Origin: Salinivirgaceae bacterium
GTDB taxonomy: Bacteria > Bacteroidota > Bacteroidia > Bacteroidales > SZUA-534
Assembly (NCBI GenBank): GCA_017617355.1
Contig: JAFZWI010000082.1
Location: 1-51,771 of the forward strand
Length of the DNA: 51,771 nucleotides
Direction of reading: 5' to 3'
Of this stretch, positions 43,071 to 50,357 are shown piece by piece. The translations under genes and the position numbers were made by a program. Within the stretch, counting starts at the first letter, position 1, and every line of letters starts with the position of its first letter. The notes under the pieces are model-generated. The model was not told the origin of the DNA, ran no database searches, and was given only the letters and a program-made list of their open reading frames with translations.

Positions 43071-43874
43071 CTATGTCCTTTTAGTACAAACTATTTGGTT
43101 TTTAAATTTTAGATTTATCGTTTTGTATTTGTTCCATCCGTATTTTGAAAGGCCTTGTTCATAGAAGGCCCGCAGGTTCTCGAATTTCTCGCTCATATCG
43201 TCAACGGAACCAAGTATTATGGTATGGTTGCCCACGCGTGGCACAAGTTCAATGTCATGTTTGCCGTTGATGTAAATTTGCTCAATCTGCGCCTTCCAGA
43301 ACTTGTTGTTGTTGATGAACTGCACCAGTCTGAACAGGTCAGGCAGAAGTTCGCCGGTCGATTTGTCGGCTTTTATTTGCTGACGCCGCAGATTCTCACC
43401 CACATGATCCATATACGGCTCGTTCAGATTACCATTCACCACAATCACGTGAGCGGTATATTTCTTGCTTAGAGGCATCACTTGCCCGTTGGCGTCGATA
43501 TAATAGCTGTCGCCGTTGGGGTTGATGACCCGCATAATAGGTTGACGTTGCTCAATTCTGACACAAATCTCGCCAAACACCGTCCGATACACCTCGGCGT
43601 TCTTTATTGATTTGTTGTTGTGAGCCAAAACATCCTCAATGTAATGTGTGTTAACCGAGTCGATGAACATCCCAATTAACTTTATGCCTTCTTTTTCAAG
43701 TGATTGTGTAACATCCGATTCTGTTATGAATTTGTTGCTCGAGTTGTCGCTTATGTGCACCGAAACTGAATCGACATGGACTTTTGCGGTCTCGTCACCC
43801 ACAATCCAAAGCACAGCCACAAGGTAGCCCAAGAGCAGTGTCCAGATAAATGCCGTTTTCAGTTTCTCTTTCAT
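43071..43874 (-). CDS. ftsQ: Cell division protein FtsQ/DivIB-like
   Basis: A bitopic membrane protein linking the Z ring to the septal wall enzymes. The 267-residue chain has one TM near residues 8-25, a POTRA-like domain (SVSVHISDNSSNKFITESDV, about 35-105) and a beta domain with GDSYYIDANGQVMPLSKKYTAHVIVVNG, the FtsQ-type signature. Identity rests on these and on its place between murC and ftsA; FtsQ sequences diverge strongly. The gap of 121 bp to murC is unusually long for this cluster and holds a large imperfect inverted repeat, so ftsQAZ may have a separate promoter. Confidence 0.88.
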   Translation of the reverse strand: MKEKLKTAFIWTLLLGYLVAVLWIVGDETAKVHVDSVSVHISDNSSNKFITESDVTQSLEKEGIKLIGMFIDSVNTHYIEDVLAHNNKSIKNAEVYRTVFGEICVRIEQRQPIMRVINPNGDSYYIDANGQVMPLSKKYTAHVIVVNGNLNEPYMDHVGENLRRQQIKADKSTGELLPDLFRLVQFINNNKFWKAQIEQIYINGKHDIELVPRVGNHTIILGSVDDMSEKFENLRAFYEQGLSKYGWNKYKTINLKFKNQIVCTKRT

Positions 43875-43904
43875 TCGTTATTGTTTAATCGATGAATCGA
43901 CAAC

Positions 43905-43980
43905 GGACTACAGACTATGGTCAACGGACATATTGTCCACTAATCATTTTCGGTTGTCTGTTGTCTGATGTCTGTTGTCC
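43905..43980. repeat. Imperfect inverted repeat between murC and ftsQ
   Basis: The left arm (43905-43930) and the right arm (43955-43980) are about 73% complementary, both made of GGACAACAGAC-like units. Inside the left half, GGACA-TAT-TGTCC (43926-43938) is a perfect small hairpin. It could fold in RNA, but no T-run follows. Confidence 0.6.
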
Positions 43981-43995
43981 CTTCATTGTTAATTT

Positions 43996-45375
43996 TTACT
44001 TAATCATCGCCTGATGTATCGGTTCAATCAATGTGTCGATGTTGCCAGCTCCCATTGTGAGCAGTACACCCGACGTTATTTTCACAGCCTCGTCCTTCAA
44101 CTTGTTGAACGGACAGAACATTTTATCTTTCAGTTTCATACGTTCCAGAATCATCTCGCTCGAAACGCCTTCAATTGGCAGTTCGCGGGCGGGGTAGATG
44201 TCGGTTATGATGACGCGGTCGGCCATATCGAGGGCAGCCGCAAACTCATCAGCAAAATCACGCGTGCGAGAGTATAGATGCGGTTGGAACATCACCGTCA
44301 CTGGCTTGCCGGGGTAGAAATCGCGTACCGAGCGCAGGCAGGCCTTAATCTCTTCGGGGTGGTGCGCATAATCGTCGATGAACACAAGGTCGGCGTTTTT
44401 AAAGCGCACATCGAAGCGGCGACGCACACCGGCATATCCGGCCAGACCGAAGCGAATCTCATTCTCCGACGCACCGGCAAACATTGCCACAGCCGTTGCT
44501 GCCACGGCGTTTTCAACGTTGTAGAGCGCGGGCATTCCCAGTTTCACGTCGGCAATCACACCGTTTGGCGTTACAATGTCGAAAACATACTCACCATTCT
44601 CGATATGAATGTTTTTTGCATAGAAATCAGCCTCACTGTCAAGCGCATACGAATAATATTTTACGCCTTCGTTGGCCTTATGGTCGAGTTTGACACCCTT
44701 CTTGATAATCACCACGCCATCGTGTTTCACCTGTCCGACAAATTTGGCGAAAGCCTTCTCAACCTCGGCCTTGTTGCCATAGATGTCCAGATGGTCGGCA
44801 TCCATAGCGCTGATGAGTGCAATGTGTGGGTAGAGCGTCAAGAACGAGCGGTCGAACTCATCGGCCTCAATCACCACCCATGGCGATTCGGGCTTGATGA
44901 CAACATTGGTGTTGAAATTCTTGCTCACACCACCCAAAAAGGCGTTCACACCAATCTGCGTCTGATCCAGAATGCAAGTGGTCATTGTTGAAATCGATGT
45001 CTTGCCGTGAGTTCCGGCCACGCAGGCAGCATAGCTGTCTTGTGCGATGATACCCAGCGCCACCGAGCGTTTCACAACATCGTAGCCATTGGTTTTGAAG
45101 AAGTTGAGTATGGCGCTGTCGTCGGGAATGGCTGGGGTGTATACAACAAGTGTTTTTTCGATATCGGTTTTGAACGTGTCGTCAACCGTGTCGATGTTGT
45201 CGTCGAAGGTGGTCAGTGCACCATCGGCCTCGAGTCTGTTGGTGATGTCGGACGATGAGCGGTCGTAGCCGCCAACCGTGTAACCGGTGCGCATAAACCA
45301 TTGGGCTAGAGCGCTCATTCCGATTCCGCCGATGCCTACAAAGAATGCTTTATTATAGTCGGTGAGTTTTTTCAT
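43996..45375 (-). CDS. murC: UDP-N-acetylmuramate--L-alanine ligase
   Basis: Adds L-alanine to UDP-N-acetylmuramate, the first amino acid of the peptidoglycan stem. The 459-residue Mur ligase has the Rossmann N-domain (FFVGIGGIGMSALAQWF), the ATP loop GTHGKT at 121-126, VIEADEFDRSFL with the metal-binding Glu, and the C-domain DDYAHHPEEIKA with its HHP signature, which separates MurC from other Mur ligases. Its start overlaps the murG stop by 4 bp (ATGA), a sign of translational coupling. Confidence 0.97.
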   Translation of the reverse strand: MKKLTDYNKAFFVGIGGIGMSALAQWFMRTGYTVGGYDRSSSDITNRLEADGALTTFDDNIDTVDDTFKTDIEKTLVVYTPAIPDDSAILNFFKTNGYDVVKRSVALGIIAQDSYAACVAGTHGKTSISTMTTCILDQTQIGVNAFLGGVSKNFNTNVVIKPESPWVVIEADEFDRSFLTLYPHIALISAMDADHLDIYGNKAEVEKAFAKFVGQVKHDGVVIIKKGVKLDHKANEGVKYYSYALDSEADFYAKNIHIENGEYVFDIVTPNGVIADVKLGMPALYNVENAVAATAVAMFAGASENEIRFGLAGYAGVRRRFDVRFKNADLVFIDDYAHHPEEIKACLRSVRDFYPGKPVTVMFQPHLYSRTRDFADEFAAALDMADRVIITDIYPARELPIEGVSSEMILERMKLKDKMFCPFNKLKDEAVKITSGVLLTMGAGNIDTLIEPIHQAMIK

Positions 45376-46478
45376 AGTGCAATTTTCATTACTTCGTCGC
45401 AGATTACCTCGTCAGCGTTCGGCAGCGCCATTTTCTTAATATTGATGCGCAGACGTACCTGCATGTCGTCTTGTTCAAACAGGCGGATAACTTGAGGCAC
45501 CAGAATGTCGGGTGCTTCTTTGTCGGTCACCATTATGGCGGCGTTGTTCTTGACCAGCGCTTGGGCGTTTTTGGTCTGATGGTCTTCCGCCACATTTGGG
45601 CTCGGTACCAGAATCACAGGCTTGCCCACGAGGCACAATTCAGAGATTGTTCCCGCACCGGCACGCGACACAATGGCGTCGGCCACCGAGAATGCGTAAT
45701 CCATACGGTTGATGAACGGATAGACGTGAATATTTTTGCTATTGTACTGCGCCGCTTCCTCGATAGCGCGATCGTAATAGTATTTGCCTGTTTGCCAGAT
45801 GACTTGAATTTTCTTGCGTATTAGCAGGTCGAGGTTGTTGCCGATGCACTCGTTGATGGTGCGTGCGCCTAGACTACCTCCCACCACAAGCAGAGTCTTC
45901 ATGCTTCCGCCCTGGTTCAGATTGAAGAATTTGAACGCCTCAGGCAGGTTCGGCTTGATGTCTTGCAGATCTTGACGAACGGGGTTGCCTGTCAGTACAA
46001 TTTTTTCGGCCGGGAAGAATCGTTCCATACCCTCGTATGCCACGCAGATACGGTTTGCACGTTTGGCTAACAGTTTGTTAGTCAAGCCAGCGTAGCTGTT
46101 TTGTTCCTGAATGAGAGTCGGCACGCCCATGCGCTGTGCTGTACGCAACAGCGGACCGCTTGCGTAGCCGCCCACACCCACCACGGCGTTCGGTTTGAAC
46201 TCGCGGATAATGCTGCGGCATTTGAAAAGGCTCACAAACAGTTTTGGTACGAATGTCAGGTTTTTGATTATTGAATCGCGCTGCAAGCCGGCAATGGGCA
46301 GTCCTACAATCTTGAATCCGGCTGCCGGCACTTTCTCCATCTCCATACGGTTGTGCGCTCCCACAAACAGAATCTCGGCTGTGGGGTCTTTGCGCTTGAT
46401 GGCTCTTGCTATCGAAATGGCCGGGAAGATGTGTCCGCCCGTTCCGCCACCGCTTATTATGTAACGTTTCTTTTCCAT
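45372..46478 (-). CDS. murG: UDP-N-acetylglucosamine--N-acetylmuramyl-(pentapeptide) transferase
   Basis: Adds GlcNAc to lipid I to give lipid II on the inner face of the membrane. The 368-residue GT28 enzyme starts MEKKRYIISGGGTGGHIFPA, with the glycine-rich loop at 10-16, and has GVGGYASGPLL, PTLIQEQNSYAGLTNKLLA and the UDP-GlcNAc site SRAGAGTISELCLVGKPVILVPSPNVAEDHQ. The frame runs 9 codons upstream into ftsW, but the ATG at 46478 lies 1 bp after the ftsW stop and matches family starts. Confidence 0.97.
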   Translation of the reverse strand: MEKKRYIISGGGTGGHIFPAISIARAIKRKDPTAEILFVGAHNRMEMEKVPAAGFKIVGLPIAGLQRDSIIKNLTFVPKLFVSLFKCRSIIREFKPNAVVGVGGYASGPLLRTAQRMGVPTLIQEQNSYAGLTNKLLAKRANRICVAYEGMERFFPAEKIVLTGNPVRQDLQDIKPNLPEAFKFFNLNQGGSMKTLLVVGGSLGARTINECIGNNLDLLIRKKIQVIWQTGKYYYDRAIEEAAQYNSKNIHVYPFINRMDYAFSVADAIVSRAGAGTISELCLVGKPVILVPSPNVAEDHQTKNAQALVKNNAAIMVTDKEAPDILVPQVIRLFEQDDMQVRLRINIKKMALPNADEVICDEVMKIAL

Positions 46479-46479
46479 A

Positions 46480-47685
46480 TTATTGATTTTCAGTTGAGTT
46501 ATCATTAGTATTTTGATTTCCGATCACAGCTGGTTCGGCCAGATCACCGCCGTCGGCATATCGGCTCACATTTAGTATCACTCCGATGGCAATACTTGTG
46601 AATACCACCGATGTACCACCCATACTTACAAGCGGTAGTGTTTGTCCGGTGACGGGGAAAATATTTACCGCCACACCCATATTCACAAGCGCTTGAATGA
46701 CAAGGCTTGTGACCAGCCCTATGCATAGGAACGTCCCGAAAGCACTTCGACATCCCTTCACTATCACCCTTACGCGGAATAGCAGTATTATGTAGAGTGC
46801 TAGAACAATGCTGCCGCCGATGATTCCGGTCTCTTCAACAATGATGGCGTAGATGAAGTCGGAATAGGGGTGTGGCAGGAAGTTGCGCTGCGTGCTGTTG
46901 CCTGGTCCCTGTCCGATGATGCCGCCGTGGACAATGGCCATCTTCGAGTGGTCGGCTTGGAAATCATGTTCGGCATCGTTATGTTCGCCAATGCCCACAA
47001 AACTCTCGATACGGGCTTTTATTGTCGCCACACGGCCAATGTTGCTAATCTGCGGAACAGCGTAGGCAAGCAGCAGCATAAAGGTTAGTCCCGCCAATAT
47101 GCATCCGAGAAGTTTTGCCAACAATACCAATTTGATACCTCCGATATACATCATTACACAGCAGATGAAGAACAGCATTGCCGCCGTTGAGAAGTCGGCT
47201 CCGAAGATGAGCAGACAGATTATGCCTGCCCATTTCACAATCGGCCAGAAGGCTGCTTTCGGGTCGTCGATGTGGTCCTGATTTTGGCTCAAAATTGATG
47301 CAATGAACATAACCACAGCAATTTTTGCCAAATCGGAAGTTTGGAACTGCACGCCCATAATCGACACCCAGCGCGAAGCTGCGTTCAGGTTGACACCTCG
47401 CAGCAATGTGAATATCAGTAGTCCGGCACTCAGATAGACGAGTGGTTTCGCGAATCTTAAAAGGATGCGGAAGTTGATTCGGTGAACGGCGAAGATGATG
47501 CCGATGCCGAAGAGAAGGAAGCTCCCATGACGAATGAGATAGAACATTGTGTTGCCACCCATCTTCTTGTATGCCAGCGTTCCGGTGGCGCTATACACCG
47601 TCAGCATCGATACAATCGACAGCAGAAACACAACTATCCAGATTGTGGTATCTCCTTTGAAATATTTCAGAAACTTCTCTTTCAT
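46480..47685 (-). CDS. ftsW: Septal peptidoglycan polymerase FtsW (SEDS family)
   Basis: The SEDS glycosyltransferase that polymerises lipid II at the septum, with FtsI. The 401-residue protein has about ten TM helices and SEDS landmarks: LIRHGSFLLFGIGI, ASRWVSIMGVQFQTSDLAKIAVVMFIA, HGGIIGQGPGNSTQRNFLPHPYSDFIYAIIVEETG with the catalytic region, and VNIFPVTGQTLPLVSMGGTS near the end. A GTG two codons upstream (47691) is an alternative start. A gap of about 47 bp to murD holds the words GGCATAAG and GGCAAAAGGCATAAG (minus strand), part of the intergenic repeat family. Confidence 0.96.
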   Translation of the reverse strand: MKEKFLKYFKGDTTIWIVVFLLSIVSMLTVYSATGTLAYKKMGGNTMFYLIRHGSFLLFGIGIIFAVHRINFRILLRFAKPLVYLSAGLLIFTLLRGVNLNAASRWVSIMGVQFQTSDLAKIAVVMFIASILSQNQDHIDDPKAAFWPIVKWAGIICLLIFGADFSTAAMLFFICCVMMYIGGIKLVLLAKLLGCILAGLTFMLLLAYAVPQISNIGRVATIKARIESFVGIGEHNDAEHDFQADHSKMAIVHGGIIGQGPGNSTQRNFLPHPYSDFIYAIIVEETGIIGGSIVLALYIILLFRVRVIVKGCRSAFGTFLCIGLVTSLVIQALVNMGVAVNIFPVTGQTLPLVSMGGTSVVFTSIAIGVILNVSRYADGGDLAEPAVIGNQNTNDNSTENQ

Positions 47686-47732
47686 TCCCACTTATGCCTT
47701 TTGCCTTATCTCTTATGCCTTAAAATCCTTTA

Positions 47733-49091
47733 TTATAAATTTCTAACCGCTGCCTTGAACTGCCGTCCGCGGTCTTCGTAGTTCTCGAACAAGTCGAAGC
47801 TTGCGCAGCAGGGCGAGAGCAGAACAGCGTCGCCGTCGGTGCCCATATAGTAGGCCGATTTCACGGCTTGCTCCATCGATTGTGTGTCGATGATGTGGTC
47901 AACAACTCCGTCGAAGGCGGCGTGAATCTTCGTGTTATCAACGCCAAGGCAGATAATGGCCTTAACCTTCTGTTTCACAAGCGGAATAAGGGTAGAGTAG
48001 TCATTGCCCTTGTCGGTGCCGCCTACAATCCAGATGGTGGGGCGCTTCATACTCTCGAGAGCGTACCACGCGCTGTTCACGTTGGTTGCTTTTGAGTCGT
48101 TGATGAACTCAATTTGGTGAACTTTCAGAACCGGCTCAAGACGGTGCTCGACGCCCTTGAAACTTGTCAGGCACTCGCGAATGGTTTCTTTTCTGATGTT
48201 GAGCACGTTGGCGGCCACTGCAGCGGCCATTGAATTGTAAGTGTTGTGCTTTCCGCTTAATGATAAGTCGTTGATATTCATAGTAAAGTCGTTATTGGTA
48301 TTAAGGTGAATGTTAAATGTTTGTCCGTTGTTGGTAAGGTCGGCGCCGGTGGCAACCGTGTGCTCAATGCTGAACGGAATCCAGTTGGTTTCGGGTGTCA
48401 GCGTGGCAATTTTCTCAAGAGTTGCCGGGTCGTCGTCGCAGTAGATGAAGTAGCCGCTCTTGTCCATATTCTGAATGATGCGGAACTTCGAGTTCAGGTA
48501 GTTCTCGAACTTGTACTCGTAGCGGTCCAGGTGGTCGGGTGTGACGTTCATCAAGATTGCCACATCGGCTTTGAACTTGTACATATTGTCGAGTTGGAAA
48601 CTACTCAATTCCAGCACGTAGTAGTCGTAGTTGCAGTCGGCCACCTGCCAGGCGAAACTCTTGCCTACGTTGCCGCCAAGGCCCACATTGAGTCCGGCGC
48701 TTTTCAGAATCTCGTAGGTGAGAAGCGTGGTGGTGGTTTTGCCGTTGCTGCCCGTGATGCAAATCATTTTGGCGTTGGTGTAGCGTGCGGCAAACTCTAT
48801 CTCGCTCACAATCGGAATGTTATGCTCGTGCAGAGCCTTCACCACCGGTGCCTTTTCGGGTATTCCGGGGCTTTTCATCACTTCGGTTGCCGCCAGAATC
48901 CGGTCAAGGGTGTGGTGGCCTTCTTCCCATTCAATGTTATGCTCGTCGAGCACGGTTTTGTATTTGTCGGCTATCTTGCCATAGTCCGACACGAAAACCC
49001 TGTAGCCCTTCTTTTGAGCCAGCAGCGCGGTTCCAACCCCGCTCTCGCCGGCGCCAAGCACAACCAACTGTTTTCCGTTGTTTTCCATCAT
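47733..49091 (-). CDS. murD: UDP-N-acetylmuramoylalanine--D-glutamate ligase
   Basis: Adds D-glutamate to UDP-MurNAc-L-Ala. The 452-residue enzyme has the N-domain loop VVLGAGESGVGTALLA, KSPGIPEKAPVV, the ATP loop GSNGKTTT at 114-121, YVLELSSFQLD (the MurD signature), MNVTPDHLDRY, and NDSKATNVNSAWYALE with the C-domain site. It ends LLSPCCASFDLFENYEDRGRQF, typical of MurD. The start codon overlaps the mraY stop by 4 bp; a second ATG follows at once. Confidence 0.97.
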   Translation of the reverse strand: MMENNGKQLVVLGAGESGVGTALLAQKKGYRVFVSDYGKIADKYKTVLDEHNIEWEEGHHTLDRILAATEVMKSPGIPEKAPVVKALHEHNIPIVSEIEFAARYTNAKMICITGSNGKTTTTLLTYEILKSAGLNVGLGGNVGKSFAWQVADCNYDYYVLELSSFQLDNMYKFKADVAILMNVTPDHLDRYEYKFENYLNSKFRIIQNMDKSGYFIYCDDDPATLEKIATLTPETNWIPFSIEHTVATGADLTNNGQTFNIHLNTNNDFTMNINDLSLSGKHNTYNSMAAAVAANVLNIRKETIRECLTSFKGVEHRLEPVLKVHQIEFINDSKATNVNSAWYALESMKRPTIWIVGGTDKGNDYSTLIPLVKQKVKAIICLGVDNTKIHAAFDGVVDHIIDTQSMEQAVKSAYYMGTDGDAVLLSPCCASFDLFENYEDRGRQFKAAVRNL

Positions 49092-50356
49092 CGTATTTTA
49101 AGTGTGATAATTGTCAATGCCGCAAGCATTATGGTAACAATCCAGAACCGCAGCGTAATCATATTCTCGTGAAGCGCGGTGTTTGGTTTGGTTATCAGAT
49201 ACTTGAAGTTTTCTTGAAGTTGCGACGGCAGCACGCGGAAGTGGTCATGAAGCGGCGCGCGCTTGAACACACGCAGTTTCAGTCCGCGCTTGTTGCCGTA
49301 TTTGGCGTAGTTGGTCTGCAGCATCACCGACACCACCTCTACAAGGAAGATTCCGCAAAGGATTGGCAGCAGCAGTTCCTTGTGGATTATGATAGCCGTA
49401 ACGGCGATGATACCGCCAATAGCAAGGCTGCCCGTATCGCCCATAAACACTTTGGCAGGATAGGCGTTGTGCCACAGGAAGCCGATGAGCGCGCCCACAA
49501 ACGCGCAGATGAAAATCAGCATCTCTTCAGTACCCGGAATGTACATCACGTTCAGGTACGAAGCGAACTGTATGTGGCCTGACACGTAGGCCAGAATGCC
49601 CAGTGCCACGCCGATTATTGCCGAGTTGCCGGCGCACATTCCGTCCATTCCGTCGTTCAGGTTGGCGCCGTTCGACACGGCTGCAATCACAAACGTTGTC
49701 ACGATGATGAACAGAATCCAGCCGCAGGCGCGTTTCACGCGACCGTTCGATATCCAGGCGAAAGCCTCGTAGTAGTCAAGGTTGTTGTTCTTCACAAACG
49801 GCAGAGTGGTAACGGTCGATTTGCGGGGCTCGCTCTTCTCGTAAACCACGCGGTCGTTCACAATCTTTTCGGTCACATTCTCGCACACAACGGCTTGCGG
49901 ACTTTGCCAGAGTGCCACGCCTACAACGCAGCCAAGCACTGTCTGACCAATCAGTTTGTGCAGCGGTTTCATTCCGTCCTTGTTGCCGCCAAGTTTGATT
50001 TTATCGTCGATAAAGCCCAGAAGACCGAACCATAATGCGGTGATAATCAATAGGATTATATAGACATTCTCTAATCGGCAGAACAGCAGCGCCGGAATCA
50101 CAATGGCTGCCACAATCACCACACCGCCCATCGACGGAACGCCTTTTTTCTGTACGCCGTAGGGGTCGGTTTCGGCGTCGCGGGCGGCTTCAATGTGGTT
50201 GCTGCGTTTCATAAAGTTGATGAACTTCTGTCCAACCCACATCGAAATCAGCAGCGACAACAGCAGCGCCAGAATTGCGCGGAACGACACATAGTGGAAC
50301 ATTCCGGCACCCGGAAAATCGAAACTCTGCAGATAATCAAAGAAATAGTTCAGCAT
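49088..50356 (-). CDS. mraY: Phospho-N-acetylmuramoyl-pentapeptide-transferase
   Basis: Transfers phospho-MurNAc-pentapeptide to undecaprenyl phosphate to make lipid I. The 422-residue polytopic enzyme has GVPSMGGVV, the Asp pair of GLLGFIDDKIK (Asp117, Asp118), NLNDGMDGM at 232-240 with the catalytic Asp, and the cytoplasmic His-rich VVSVMLQ...HDHFR region. Compared with E. coli (360 aa) it has an added hydrophilic stretch at about 152-205 (VTEKIVNDRVVYEKSEPRKS onward), usual in Bacteroidetes. The ATG at 50356 lies 1 bp after murE; an upstream TTG at 50371 is less likely. Confidence 0.97.
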   Translation of the reverse strand: MLNYFFDYLQSFDFPGAGMFHYVSFRAILALLLSLLISMWVGQKFINFMKRSNHIEAARDAETDPYGVQKKGVPSMGGVVIVAAIVIPALLFCRLENVYIILLIITALWFGLLGFIDDKIKLGGNKDGMKPLHKLIGQTVLGCVVGVALWQSPQAVVCENVTEKIVNDRVVYEKSEPRKSTVTTLPFVKNNNLDYYEAFAWISNGRVKRACGWILFIIVTTFVIAAVSNGANLNDGMDGMCAGNSAIIGVALGILAYVSGHIQFASYLNVMYIPGTEEMLIFICAFVGALIGFLWHNAYPAKVFMGDTGSLAIGGIIAVTAIIIHKELLLPILCGIFLVEVVSVMLQTNYAKYGNKRGLKLRVFKRAPLHDHFRVLPSQLQENFKYLITKPNTALHENMITLRFWIVTIMLAALTIITLKIR

Positions 50357-50357
50357 A

